64,000 nt of DNA from Pseudorasbora parva (GCF_024679245.1 NC_090178.1:23530703-23594702), one strand, 5' to 3'. Shown: positions 32,246 through 44,977, counted from the stretch's first letter. Notes: generated by a model from the letters alone, not told the origin. Program-made: numbers and translations.

Positions 32246-32639
32246 CCTGTAACCAGGTACTTTTTAAATAACCTTAAGCCACTCCATACATGTGCTATAC
32301 TCTAGATCCAGGAATGGCAAAATGTACCCATAGACTACCTTGCACCTATTGTTAATTAAATACCAAGTAGGAAAAAAATAATAATAATAATAAAAAAAAA
32401 TCAACTGATATTGAGGAAAAATGGCCTACACTCACATAAGTCTCTGGGATAGACAAACAGGTGTGACCAGCTAGGGCTGCATTTTCCAAAAGCATTAAAA
32501 GCCTTAGTAGATTGTGGAGCCATTGCCATCAATGGTCTCTATGGTCAAACACAGACAATGTACTGCTGTCCAACAAAGACCTACTTGAATGAGGGTCAGT
32601 TGTCTGCTTTGCCAATATTTTGCAATTACCAATAATGGA

Positions 32640-33385
32640 TGGATTTAAAGGTAATGTGTGACATGGTTAACAGGTTCATGCACAAGACTGGTGAGCCATT
32701 TTTTCACCATAGCACTGTGGCAACCGTTGCACTCGAGAAAAAAAGCAAGACTCTGTGGAATTCAGGCAGCAATAACATACCATCATGAACAGAGATGGGC
32801 TATTGCTGATGTATTATCTGACAGATCAATCACCAGACTTTCCGATGACAGGACTTTGGAGTTGCCTGGTGAGAGCTGGATGCCATGCTACCTATACTAG
32901 AGTCTGTTTTTACATTTGCAGTGTTAATAAATAATATAATTAATCTTTATCTGAAAATGATTTAAATCACAAAATTCTCGACTATAGGCATTTCTGAGTT
33001 CAAAGGAATGGTTGCAGTATTACTGGAGAGAAGAATAGGTACCATGGATACAGAAAAATGCTGAAAGTATAGCATTGCCTCGGCACTTGACAAGCATCTT
33101 CAGGTTTCTACAAGTGGACATGCAACAGAAATGTGCAAGAAAAGAATTTCACAGCCTCCATGATGATGAAAACAGTGGACCTGTTAATGAAGACAGCAGT
33201 ACTCCAAAACAGAAGAAAATGTGCCCCAGGTCACAATTTGGGGATGACTATGAATGAAAATGAGCTGGAGCACCACTGGAAGGAGCTGTCCATCCCACTA
33301 AGTGAAGACCCACTTGGGTGGTGGTGCGGGATGGCCAGACACTTTCCCAAGCTCTATTGGTGTATTGTCGTTATCTCTGCATGAT
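32640..33385 (+). pseudogene. hAT-superfamily transposase relic
   Basis: Fragments in shifting frames resemble the C-terminal half of BED-type hAT transposases: a block containing RWAIADVLSDRSITRLS and RTLELPGESW (about 32790-32880), then ENELEHHWKELSIPL ... EDPLGWWCGMARHFPKLY (about 33250-33360). The latter has the PL-WW-x(6)-FP-x-L pattern of the hAT dimerisation domain. Frameshifts at about 32700 and between blocks, and loss of the catalytic N-terminal half, make it inactive. Terminal repeats were not located. Confidence 0.6.
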
Positions 33386-34504
33386 AGGCCTACACACAAA
33401 GTACATATGATCGCGTTTTCAAAAACAAAAGTGAAAAAGCAAGCACACATTCAATTCAAAAGCTTGTTCGAAACCCGTCAGATTACACATCTTATATCTC
33501 GGAGTAACTGGAACACAAAATTGAATCATAAGGAAAGGCAACATATGCACACAAACATATGTGCAGTGCAGAATGGTTATCCCACTGTGATGTGACACAT
33601 GGTTAGTTGTCCAGTACGTTTCCAATAACACATCACAGATGCCAGTGAAGCACAAGTACTCTCATTACATTCAACACAAAGCCTTCAATTTTAAGTTTAA
33701 TGAAAAAAAGCTATTTTTAGACTGATTAAAATAATTTACACAAATAACCAGTAGGCTTGCTGCGATAGTCAGTGTTCAGATAACACCGGTTACATCACTT
33801 GCTCACCGGGAACTGCCCCTAGGATCATTTAGATTTTTATAGTAGTAAAATAATTTAGTTCACCTAAAGAACAGACACTGCAATTAAAAACTGAACATGT
33901 CTGCTCAATAGAGCTGAACAAGAGTTGCCTCACTGATTTCGTTTATTGCGAGTGAGGAGCTGAGTGACAAGATGATCGCAGAAGATTTGGTTTCAACGCA
34001 AAATGTAAAAGTGTCCATTTAAGGGAGTTTGTAATTGTACTTTTTTGTTGTTGTGTTCTTCCATTAAGAATAACATGTTAATGAATGTCCAATTCAAGCA
34101 AATTAATTCTAAACCAAAAGTAAAATACGGGTAAAGTACGGGCATTCATTCACGGTGCGTGTCCAGTCTGGTGCATTTTCAGTTCATGCCTATGGAAGCT
34201 TAACTTTCATAGGAATTCATTGAAAACACTTGCTTTGCTCCTCACTACTCCTTTATGAATGCCCGAGCTGCTATGCACATTTTACTAACGGTTTAAAATT
34301 TGCTTTAAAGCTTTAAGGGCTTGAGCTAAACTCAGTAAGATGGTAGCCCTCCATGGTAGTCCTGGAGACTGTACCCACCACTGCACATTCTAGTTGTCTC
34401 CATCTAAAAAAACGGAATAAACTCAGCTCTTTAGTAGATAATACAGGACACAATATTGGTGCGGCCAATACCAGGTCTCTGGGACAGATTTGAGAAGCAC
34501 TAGC
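33386..34504. other. No gene seen
   Basis: Open frames of 60-97 codons on both strands overlap one another and show no motif. Moderately AT-rich, no repeat ends recognised. Confidence 0.35.
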
Positions 34505-34690
34505 CAAAATCAGAGCTTTTCAACTCCAGTCCTAGATGGTCAGTGTTCTGGAGACTTTAGTTCCAACTCTAACCAAACACCCCAGAACAAGCATAGTGTT
34601 CAGAATTAAAATTACAGACAGAGGTGTTCATTTAGGTTGGAACTAAAGACTGCGAGACACCGGCCCTCCTAGACTGGGGTTGAGCAGATC
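34505..34690. mobile_element. Short hairpin MITE, copy 4
   Basis: agcttttcaactccagtccta ... tttagttccaactctaaccaaaca mirrored by gttggaactaaagactgcgagacaccggccctcctagactggggttgagcag. Confidence 0.6.
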
Positions 34691-34829
34691 AATCAAAGCG
34701 TTTGTGGTCCACAAAGAATTGATGCGGTTACATTTTTGGTGAAGTGCATGTGAAGCCATGCCACTAGCTATGCGTGCTAGACACAGTCTACGAAGAAGTA
34801 CAAATTAGCCTTTAGTCATTTAGAACAGG

Positions 34830-35003
34830 AGTGCTCAATCCCGTTCCTGGAGATCTACATACCTGCAGAGTTCAAATCCAACCCATATCCATCAAGTTCT
34901 CCCGAAGATCCAAATAAGCTGGTTCAATTATGTTTGATCAGGGTTGAAGCTGAACTTTGCAGGAAGGTAGATCTCCAGAAAGAGGATTGGGCACCCCGAT
35001 CTA
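34830..35003. mobile_element. Short hairpin MITE ('GGAGATCTACCT' subfamily), copy 5
   Basis: gtgctcaatcccgttcctggagatctac ... tgcagagttc, mirrored by gaactttgcaggaaggtagatctccag ... gattgggcacccc. Nearly complete inverted arms. Confidence 0.65.
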
Positions 35004-35886
35004 GAAAAATCTTTTGATGGAGCAGGTCACTCTCTCAAGTGTGGCCATGTTGGCACAACATGATTAGCCACTAATATTAGTAAATATTACTTTATTGCTA
35101 ATAATACTGCTTTCCAACCAGTGCTCAAAACTACAGAATATATAAACACAAAACAAGCAAACCAATCAAACTATAAGAGAAACAATGAACCTATAGACAG
35201 AATATAACAATGGAGCATGAGTTATGCAATCCAGCGGTCCAAACAAAATGAGCATAAGTTGACGCTGTTCCTGTTGGATGAAACCAACCACAATGATCTG
35301 CTGCTCCTATATTAGATCAAGGTTAGTTTGAAGATGCATTGGTCACAGCTGCCACTGCAGGCAGAACTCACAACTGTCTAATTCAATGTAATTAAGCAGC
35401 CAGTCTCATAACACAAACTATAACGGATATTTGAATTCAAGAATGTCCAATATGAATGTTTGTGCTATGTAGTATGGGTGTAAAGCAGCAGTTAAAGTTT
35501 ATAGGTCAGCAGACAGTATAACAAACAAGAGCCAGATAAACTCCAGCTCTAACTTGCCAAGAATAACTGACAACACTAATGAAAGTGCATGTGTATCAGC
35601 AAGTTCTGTGGAACCCATGAAATTCATGGGACCCGTTCCAAATTGCGCATCATGTGCACTTGCAATTTTGTGAACTTGCGATGACTGCAGCAAGTGTGTG
35701 CTAGTAAAGTCCATGAGACCACAGGGTGCTCCATTTGACATTTCTATGTTTTTAGAAGGATGATCACAGGCATTTGGACTGCTTTGCCATGCTGGCATTG
35801 ACACAGATACCATAGCAGATGACTACCTGACATTCTATAGGCTCCTACACAAACATTTTAAAGGTCAAACATTTTAAAGATCCGAA
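35004..35886. other. No gene seen
   Basis: A minus-strand frame (35499-35813, 104 codons, Ser/Ala-rich start) has no family motif; not called. Confidence 0.35.
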
Positions 35887-35919
35887 TATTAATGTTGAAG
35901 GTCACTTTCAACATTAATA
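35887..35919. repeat. Perfect 13-bp-arm palindrome
   Basis: tattaatgttgaa and ttcaacattaata separated by 7 nt. No T-run or coding partner gives it a role. Confidence 0.8.
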
Positions 35920-37290
35920 TGAGTTCCCCTAGCCTGAATAGTCCCCAAGTGGCTAGACATTTTGACTGATGTAAACCGAGTTCCAGCGGTCTTTCTCTGC
36001 CTTTGATAAATTGAGAGCCCAGACTAGCTGATCTTGAATTCTCCTGTTATGACGTCATACCAGGAAAGGTTTCCTCCCCTTCCTCTGCTTTGCCCGCCCA
36101 GAGAATTAGTAGAGAATGGATTCAGTTTATCAGGCCCTGTCCCAAATGGCACCCTAAACCCTCACGGTCTTCCTCTGAGTCCGCAATTTCACAACGTAAT
36201 GCTGCTTTGACTGCCGGGTAGAAGTCCTCTGCGTAGCTCGCAAAGTTGTGGGCTCAGCTGAAGTGCGCATCGAGGGCGGATAACGGCCGCATAGGGGGAG
36301 CTCATGAGCACCCTTCTTTAAGCTTAAATGATGAATGGGACACCCTACGGTCTTGTGGACTTAACGGACACGTGCATGCAATGGGCATTGTAAGTCCACA
36401 AGACCGGACATTGTAAGTCAAAGTACACTCAATGTTCGGATCGGTCAATCACATGTAAATCTGCATTGCACACCTGCCCAAAATGCCGCTTGAATGACAC
36501 TGTTAACTCAAGCTCTTACTATATTCATGTTGTGTGTTTGCTGTTAACTGTGATGAAAGCTTTTTGTGAGAGTAATAACATTGCAAAGTTCCCTCGTGTT
36601 TATTCAGACAGAATACAAACAATGATACAAACAAAATAAACTTGCACTCTCAACAACTCAGTACAATAACACTTTCAAAGCAATCTTTCCCCAGACCTCA
36701 ATCTCTCTCTTAACTGGCTGCCCGGCAGCCCTGCAGCTGCTCCTGCTCACGCCTGACTAAGCCATGCCCCCTCTGCTTGTAAACAGCAGACACACCCCTT
36801 GAAACAGAGCATTCCAGCCAGAGGGCTAATATCAGTATAGAAAAAATGCTAATTTCTAAATTATGACTTTTTTGGTTGTAAAAACCATTCTAACAGAATA
36901 AGTACACCTCAGGAAACATTATAAAATAACAACAAAATCCATGCCATGGGACCTTTAACGGGACAGGGTAAACAAATGAACCTAATTGTAAGATTACAAA
37001 ATTGTACCAGTTAAATCCAGTGAGCAACTGGCCTTAACATTAAAAGAAATGTGTATATGGTTGAAAGAGAATTTCAGTGCAATGGCCCATGCTCTGAACC
37101 CTAGACAACAGAGGAGCCCCATAACCAGTTTTACAAAAAATAAAGAAACGCTCCAGATACACCATATGGTCAAAGGTATATGGAAATATATGGTATATGG
37201 TCTTTTACATATTAGGTTTGTATATCCCAATAAATTCTCTAAGGATACATCTTTATACTGTTGCATAACAACATTGTAGATACAGTATAG
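35920..37290. other. Repeat-derived gap, no gene
   Basis: About 36130-36365 runs from ccctgtcccaaatggcaccc to aatgggacaccctacgg, which looks like an inverted-repeat element by its ends. About 36595-36958 ends cccatgccatgggaccttTAA-type, typical of another TTAA-ended fish repeat. No coding signal beyond motif-free frames. Confidence 0.4.
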
Positions 37291-37442
37291 CAGGTGTGCC
37301 TAATCCTGTTCCTGTAGATCTACCTACCGGTCGAGCTTAGATCCAACCAGATCTTAATGAGCTGATTAATTTGTGTTTGATCAGGGTTGGAGCTGAACTT
37401 TGCAGGAAGGTAGATCTCCAGGAACGGGATTAGGCAACCCGC
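37291..37442. mobile_element. Short hairpin MITE ('GGAGATCTACCT' subfamily), copy 6
   Basis: gtgcctaatcctgttcctgtagatctacct mirrored by aggtagatctccaggaacgggattaggcaa. A close relative of copy 5. Confidence 0.7.
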
Positions 37443-40400
37443 TGCAATATAGGATATCAAAATGATACCCCAGTGTACAAAGCAGGTATCCATGAATAAA
37501 TGGTCTACAGAGGAACATCGTTTACTGGGTGATCAGAAACTTGGCCCAAATAAAGGTAATGAGATATCCAGCTAAGGTAAAATATCCAGACCAGCTAATG
37601 GAGTAAAGTGTAACATTTAGGCAAATGTCTTGCTATTCCTGCATGAGTGTCACCTAAGAACTGCACAAACTCCCAAAGGTTTCCTTCAAGGTTTCATTAA
37701 AAGCAGACATATTCAAAAAAATATTTAAATGCAATTGTCCATGCAATCATATTGCCAAATCTGCCATTTTGACCAACAAACCAGACAGGAGAATTAGTTG
37801 ATTAACGTCGGTGAACTTATACTTGGTGTGTGTTGACATCTTTCTATGGTTGAAACACAATTTCATGTGCCGCTTGAACCGAGGTGCTACAGCGATCTGT
37901 CACAAAACATTAGAGCCAAATAAAAAGACAATTTGACCGATAAGACTTTTTCATTACACATTTTATTTCAAAAGTAACCTGCTCTGTCTTGTCTTTCAGC
38001 ATTTGTCAGGGTCCTCTTTGCGGCGCAATGTATTTTCACTGCCTGAGAACATGATGTATGGCATAGGAATACCATGACCTGTCCGATACATTTGTTTGTT
38101 GCAAATTATGGCCTGTTTGGCCTGCCCATTTTCATTTTGGTGCTTATATTTACAAGCTACAATGTTTTTTTTTACTGTGCAGCACATACCATGTCATGTC
38201 AAAAATGCAGTATAAACATAAAATAATGTTTTGCACCTTAAGAGCGATATACTTTTGCATTTTTAATGCACATTAAAAGAATTTAATGCACAGTCTCACT
38301 AGCCATATGTAAAAGCACAACACACGCCTGCTGTGACGCTCTCACGCAACAGATGCAATGTTAAAAACGGAGCAATTCCAATAGGTTCCTCACAACATCG
38401 GTGCTCAGACCCTAACAAGTCATAGTCAAAGGGCTATGCTGTTAAAATAAAATATGCAGTTACACATATAAACAAATTGTAGGTTTAATTGCAGACAATG
38501 AGAGACTGGATAACCTTTCCTGCCATTATATTGATTCCATAGGGAGTATGAATCAAAGTCACTTTCCCACCAGAACATGCCCCCTCAGCCAGGACTGAGT
38601 GGCAGAAGAGCCGCTGCTTGATTGGTTACTAGGGGACAGGTTAATAGGGGAAACCAGTTATCAATTTAAACTAAAGGTTTGTGTTTGGTTGTTACAGTCA
38701 AACATCCTCTTAGGCAGTCCTTGACCAACAAAAGCTGCGATGGAGTCCAGACCTTTTGCCATGAGTCTGAAGGTCTGGCTATGAGAGACTAGAGATTGGC
38801 TACATTACTCACCAAAGCAAAAAATCACAATGCAAATGTAATCATATATTCCAGCGCAAATACAGATACGCACAGGATCTTCTGCCTACACTTTTTTTGC
38901 TGATAATGCTATTACGACGACGGAAAAAGATCCTAGACAAGCAGTTATGGGAAGCTTTTCCATCTAAAAGCAATCAGTAGCAGAAGCAGCAGGCGGCAAT
39001 GGTTTGATTGAGAAAATTACATGCTATTACAAGTCCGTCTCCCTCGGCACAGGGATGTCCATGGGGTCCACGGCCAAGCCCTGCAAGCCCCTACCTCTGA
39101 TACCGGGCCTGGTTGTGTTTTTTCTCTGGGGCATTCACGCTGAAAACCAATGCTGCCTCTCAGTCGGCATAACCGCAGGGACTCCGGCCAAAATATACCC
39201 ACTATGGTGTCACTTAGGTGTACAGAAAAGACATTTCACCTTAAAGTCCCCATATAATAAATATTTTTTTAAATACAATATTGCAGTGTTTATTTCAAAT
39301 GGTCTATGGTTTTGCTTCAAATGTTTTTTTTTCATATGCACTCAAAATCTTTAATCAAAACAACTTCCTTTCCCACTTGCAATGACAACTCTTTTCTAAT
39401 GACATGCTAAGGCAGAACAACCTGTCACTCACATGAAATTACATCAATAGCGAATGACAATGATCCAAACAATTGCTGATGAAATTTTTTTTAAATAAAG
39501 TCCCGCCCTTTATATTTTCCTGTTCAATTTTTTTTCTTTTTTTTCTGGAAATTCATGACAATTGGAAAAGACTAAAGGCAACATATGCCAACTTAACATG
39601 CACTCTCTAATTTTATATTTAGGTTTGCACTAAATAATATGGTGCCTTATTGCACAAATACCTAGTGCTGTGGATGCAACATCATGCAAAAGCAATACTT
39701 TTCCATTACTGAAGCCACTGTTTATACTTTCAAAATCTGTTTAACATTTAAGAATTTTCTTTCCAACATAACTTACATTGCACTCAAATACACTTAATCA
39801 CTTCACACATTATCTGGGAATTGAGCTCATGACATAATTTGCATTACTAGCAAAACAGTGTCCTATAATAGTCATCATCAACATGGCAGCCCCCATGGGG
39901 TGACCCACTCAATGGGAAATAAATGAGCTAATTAGTATTAATCTCATGTACTTTTCATTTAAAGTCAATTTATTAACAAGGAAAAATGTATTGAGTGCAC
40001 TTTTAAAATTGCAGCACAAAAGCACATTAAATAGCTTTTTTTTTTTTTCTTACAAAAAAAAAGTATTAATATAACGGCAAACTGTATTGTAAAGTCACTA
40101 CTAAATGTGAGAAATAATTAGTCTTCAAAAGTGTAAATGTAATTTTGCCATCAAGTAAGATGATCAGTCAGCTAACCAGTGGTGTTGACCCAACAAACAA
40201 AGTTTAGCATTAATATAGCCTACTATCACAATCAGTGCTGCTTTGGCTCATACACAGATGCCTGCATTCCTCACTAAATGTTAGGCTCAGGTTGGATGAT
40301 AGTGTGATGTGCATGCAGCAAGTTACCATACTAATCATATTGTTATAACACACAAACTTGTGCGCTATATGAATGTGTATGCGGTAATGTCACTGCTTTG

Positions 40401-41376
40401 ACAGAGTACTCAAAGTGTCAACACATGCCTATTATTTAGTAAAATAAAGATATACGAGGAAGGTTCATTTACAAGATACACTTCACTCAATCCCAAACAT
40501 CTTTATCTGTACATGGAAGCAACAGAACACGCATATATTCTAATTCTAAGAGCTAACAGTGTAAATAATTAATTAAACAGCCTAAAAACTTTGTAATTTC
40601 AACTTACCCTAATATGCCAGTATACATTCCAAAAGCAAACTCGCTCCTTTGATCACCGTTTTGTCCTTTCACTTACACTGTAAAAAAGGGGGGAAAAGGA
40701 GGGTGACATCATTATCAAACATTTATGTCTAGGGGGGGAAAGACCAAGACACAACACATATAACAAGTATAATATAGTCTATCACGAACAGCTTAAACAA
40801 TTTCAAACTATACAACCTAAATATATTAATTAAACTAGAACAAACAAAACAGCTATATTTAATAGGTTCACCATGGTAACATTCAACACTAAACGATGGG
40901 GTAGTCCCTCCTGACTGTGTACATAATTACCCGGTGGCTGTTTTAAAGTGATGCAGGTTTTAAGTTGTATATTGTCAACTAGTCAATAAATGATCAGAGG
41001 TGTCAATACAGTAGCATTAGGCTAATATACAAAACGTTCGTAATTACAACGTGAATTGTTGTATTTTATTTGTTATTTGGTTATTTATATAATGCTAACG
41101 GAGCAATCTGAAAGAGAAAAGCACGGAGCTAAGCTGGCTGGCTAGGAACATGGAAGTCCAACGTCACAAAACAAAATGGGCTGCATGCTTGGCTTGGAAC
41201 CTGGAGTACGGGCACACAAACAAGAACTAGCGATCCGAGAAACTACGCAAATCCACGTCTTAATTTGCGATGTAAATCTTATCGAATACATAACACACTC
41301 TTCGTATATTGCCCCGTTTAATCGTGTAGCAAAGCAGTATCTCCCCATGAGCATATTCCCCTGTAGAACGGCTCGT
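37443..41376. other. Long gap without a supported gene
   Basis: Mostly AT-rich. At about 39240-39620 an old repeat shares short phrases with 22545-22860. At 38990-39230 a GC-richer patch holds opposed open frames with no motif. No splice-bounded coding exon was convincing. Confidence 0.35.
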
Positions 41377-41382
41377 ACTCAC

Positions 41383-41480
41383 CGTCGTGCTCGGCTTCCT
41401 CCTGCTGTCGTTTTCCTTTGTAAGATGCACCTTCCCGTTGCGCAATGCGCGCATAAGATATACCCAAACTTTCAATTCAA
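41383..41480 (-). other. Candidate non-coding first exon (perhaps of the giant zinc-finger gene)
   Basis: On the minus strand a CpG-containing stretch (gcgcattgcgcaacgggaagg ... gaggaagccgagcacgacg) ends at a consensus donor, gtgagt (41382-41377). The next minus-strand exon recognised is at 21373, which would make a 20-kb intron. The link is inference; start-site position is approximate. Confidence 0.4.
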
Positions 41481-41733
41481 GTTAAAGATCAGTTGAACAC
41501 GATGCGTTGTTTAAAGAATCATAACGGTTTGATGTTAGTACGATTCGATGCACATTCACCAAACAATGTGGCTCACCCGAACCCGGGATATTTCGTGACA
41601 CTCGAGCACTTGAACCTATGAGAAGAGGGCTAATGGCGAGGAAGACCCGCCTCCAGTTCTACGGGGCCTCCATTTCGATGTCCTATGTGTGGAAGCATTT
41701 TTTGCGCATGGTTTCTTAGGAACGTACCTTAAA
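41481..41733. promoter_or_regulatory. Candidate bidirectional promoter
   Basis: CpG-richer than the flanks (acccgaacccgggatatttcg, ccgcctccagttctacgggg), and lies between the minus-strand candidate exon and a plus-strand start at 41734 with a YY1-like aaaATGGCtGCCg. A tiny plus-strand frame (41633-41719, starts MARKTRLQFYG) also sits here and is unassigned. Confidence 0.35.
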
Positions 41734-41891
41734 ATGGCTGCCGATGTTGTGGGAGGTGCTTGTCCGTCGACCATCCTACACCATGCCTTTGAGATTGTGG
41801 CAGGGTGCAGTACCTTACAGTTTCTTGTCAAAGAACTTGACGTAGACTACCCAGAGGTCCAACAACCGAAGCCACCAATCTTGTTAGTGTT
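41734..41891 (+). CDS. Candidate first coding exon of an unidentified gene
   Basis: The frame from ATG 41734 (starts MAADVVGGACPSTILHH, later LQFLVKELDVDYPEVQQ) is open for 52 codons plus 2 nt up to a good donor, gtaaga (41892). Past the donor it stops at once, as expected for an intron. The protein is not recognised and no continuing exon was found. The minus strand is also open here, so chance cannot be excluded. Confidence 0.35.
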
Positions 41892-42054
41892 GTAAGATAT
41901 TTCATATTATGCTGTAAAAAAAGTATCACAGAACCGGTTTTGGAGCCCACCACACTTTTGCAACATGGACTGTTATCTGTTAAAAGAAGCATTGTAGATT
42001 GGAAAAGGTAGTTGTAACAAACAACTAATGAGATGTTGTGGTTCCTCTGGCTTA
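41892..42054. other. No feature seen
   Basis: Short AT-rich stretch after the candidate donor. Confidence 0.3.
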
Positions 42055-42290
42055 CCCTGCTGAAAACAACCTTGGCCTGCTGGTCTTATTTTGGTTTAAG
42101 CTAGAGGTAGCTGGTTTAAGCTGGTTTTCCAGCCTGGCGTCCAGCTAGTTTTCTCTTTTAGCTGGTTTCCCAGCTTGACCAGCGAAAACTAGCCAGGTCA
42201 GCTGAAAATGTGTCAAAACCCCCTCTAAAACCAGTCTGGGAGACCAGTTAAAACCAGCAGGGTTTTTTTCCCCCCAGCAGGGTAAGTTTC
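42055..42290. repeat. 'Ccctgctg / agctggttt' inverted-repeat element
   Basis: Begins accctgctgaaaacaac and ends ccccccagcagggt. The interior is a dense series of agctggttt / aaaccagct / ccagcc units, as in a common cyprinid repeat family. Confidence 0.65.
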
Positions 42291-42754
42291 ACAGTGATAA
42301 ATCAGATTAACATTATGAGTCTCAAAAAAAGTAACTGAGAACATCCATTCAATCCAATCCTTTGAGATGTAGGCACAATGTAAATGCTTAAAAAAATGCC
42401 TTTTTAACCCCAAGGGATGTCCTGGCAAAGATGTATAAATGCACCACCCGGAGAAAGGCTCCACTTTGTTCAAGACATGAAACAGCCTTTAATCTCTCAA
42501 TTCCCCCATACTCTTTCCTGCTTCACCACTCTCCATAGCTAAATTTCAATTATGTGGACTTAATCCCTCTCTTTTATTCCCAGACTTGTACCTCCATAAC
42601 CAATTCTAGAGATTCATCAATTATAGTGAAAGGGGACAGGGAAAATTAGTTGAATCAAAACAACACATTGCATTGTGGCTACACGAAACATGTATCAGAG
42701 CAATAGCCTTGTGGACAGTGCTCCGACATATGGCACAGCTGTGTGTTATGACTC
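42291..42754. other. No gene seen
   Basis: AT-rich, no motif-bearing frame. Confidence 0.35.
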
Positions 42755-43018
42755 GTTTCCCCCAAGCGGTATGCTTCAGTACGGTAGGTCTACGTAATTT
42801 TTAATGCAGCGTGTCTTCTTCTTGTGGTAACAGCCACATGCTGAGAAGCAAGAACAAGATCAGCTATAGCTATGTCATTCACCATTGTTTACTGCGTCAT
42901 TTTCTTCTTTGCGCGACAATAACCTTGCTCAGGTGGTGGAAATGCAAGCCGGATCAAGGTTTATGGTCCCAAATCTTACTGTACTCACTGTACTGAACCG
43001 TACACTACTCAGTGGAAT
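42755..43018. mobile_element. MITE of the 'TTTCCACCGAGCGGTAC' family, copy 3
   Basis: Left gtttcccccaagcggtatg, right ccgtacactactcagtggaa. Shares agaagcaag and ggtggtggaaatgcaag with copy 2. Confidence 0.55.
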
Positions 43019-43604
43019 CAGGTCATTAGACAACCTGAGTTTGAGTACCAGCTTGAGGTCCTTTGTCTGTCTTGTTTTTCTTCTCCATTGCTTCATGTCT
43101 CATCTACATTATCCTGTATACCTAAGGCATAAAAGGTAAAACAATATAATTTAAAGAGAGGAAACATAGCTTTGACAGGAATTACTAAAGTATAAGCCTC
43201 CATTCAGTTTGGGAGGTTGCTGACGTTGGTAAACAGGACCACTTTTATAGGAATACCTTAAAGAAGTATATAAGACTTTTTAAACGTTAAAATACATTCC
43301 CTTATCCCACTTTGTTAAACAGCCCTGGCTCAAACTGTTGAGCCCCCAAGGCACCATCTAAACATTCAGAGCGGTTTGCTCGGATCTGTCAGTCTTTTTC
43401 CAGCTCAACCATTAGCATGAGTTTAGGGTGAAGCTACTATAGCAGGCTGATCCAGTGTGGGACAATGGCTGACATGTTACATGGGAAAAGACATTCTGCA
43501 AAAGTGCAAGCTAAATTTCACTGCATTTAGACCTTCAAAGATTAAACAGGTCATGAACACATCTAAGTGAACAGGGGACTGCGAATGCAACACGCTTCAA
43601 TAAA
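43019..43604. other. No gene seen
   Basis: No motif-bearing frame or clear repeat end. Confidence 0.35.
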
Positions 43605-43741
43605 GAGGTCTTCAACCATGCTCCTTGAGGACCCACTGTCCTGAAAAGATTATTTCCAACCTGCTTCAGCACACCTGCCTGTGTTTTTTCAAACAATTTT
43701 GTTGGGTTAGAACAGGGGAGCAGGGATGATGACCTCTGCCA
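43605..43741. mobile_element. Short hairpin MITE, copy 7 (decayed)
   Basis: gaggtcttcaaccatgctccttgagg ... ttccaacctgcttcagcacacctg, mirrored loosely by gttgggttagaacaggggagcagggatgatgacctc. Confidence 0.45.
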
Positions 43742-44304
43742 TAAAGCATCATGCTCCCTTTCAGAAAGATAAAGTACCAGTTTAAAATGTTTACTCTGAC
43801 ATATCCAGAGTAGACCGCTTCAAATAGTTGTGGTGTGTCACGTCATAAAATGTGCCTGGTGTACTCACGTTGATTGGGTTTATTATAAACCCAAGATGCT
43901 CACGTTCGGTTTTGACAGAGGGTTAGCCTACTCAGTTGCTTACTCATAAGACATAGCAACACAGCTAAAAGTATGTTTTAAGTATGTTGGATCTTTATTG
44001 AAAGTAGTATACTTTTGCCTGTTGAGAAATTCCTTCACAAGCACCCATAAGAACTGTATTTCTGATGCTTGAATTGGTGGAGGCACGACACATGTAATGA
44101 CTGTTTGCAAAATATGCTCTATTTTTGTAATTCGGATAGGTTTCACTAGTCACAGAATCTACATACTTCACCTTTAACAGAGTGCTGTGCCTCTTACTTA
44201 AATAGTCCTAAAAACAGAATTACTCAATAAGAAATATTTGAAATACCGGTACACTATAAACAAATTTGGTGGAACTTGCCCAAATCTTTTTTTATACATA
44301 AGAC
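43742..44304. other. No gene seen
   Basis: AT-rich, no supported feature. Confidence 0.35.
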
Positions 44305-44482
44305 AGGGATGGGCAACTCCAGTCCTAGAGGGCCACTGTCCTGCAGAGTTTAGCTCAAAAACATCTGCCTGTAATTTCCAAGCAATCCTCTAGACGGTCA
44401 TTTGGTCATTCAGGTATGTTGGACTGGCAATCGAGATGAACTCTGTAGGACAGTGGCCCTCCAGAACTGGAATTACCCATAC
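44305..44482. mobile_element. Short hairpin MITE, copy 8
   Basis: gatgggcaactccagtcctagagggccactgtcctgcagag mirrored by ctctgtaggacagtggccctccagaactggaattacccat. Confidence 0.65.
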
Positions 44483-44928
44483 CTGACATAAGACTATTAA
44501 TAAAAGGTGTTGTACAAGGAACTGACTCTAAGGTAGGGGGCAATATGCCAATGAACACTTGTAGCCTAAAAGAAGGTTTATAAAACAATCCACTCAGAAA
44601 GGGACACACTGGCCACATGTTTTAGTGATCAGTCTTGTTGACCCCTGTGTAGCCCTTGAATATCCATTAGATACCCGTTATACACAAATGTTTTGGAATA
44701 CCAAATTCCCTTCTGATGTACTCCTTGAAAACTCAAGTCTGATCCCATTTTATACCTCAATCTTTTAATATGTTTATATTATGTGGAAACAATATGTACA
44801 ATAATGTACAGATATGCATTGCTGTTACAACAAATAGTAAATAGTGATCACTTTTTATCAGTCACCAGAATAGTTGAATACACCAGTGATTAAAGGGACT
44901 GTATGTAATTTTTGACTGTACTTAACTG

Positions 44929-44930
<2 letters not shown>
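44483..44930. other. No gene seen
   Basis: AT-rich, no supported feature. Confidence 0.35.

Positions 44931-44975
<45 letters not shown>
44931..44975. repeat. (TA)n microsatellite
   Basis: About 22 AT units immediately abutting the hAT-like copy B. Confidence 0.95.

Positions 44976-44977
<2 letters not shown>

Noticed and set aside
39004..39354. 116-codon plus-strand frame
   Set aside because: The second half is AT-rich repeat, the first half overlaps an antisense frame, and there is no recognisable domain.
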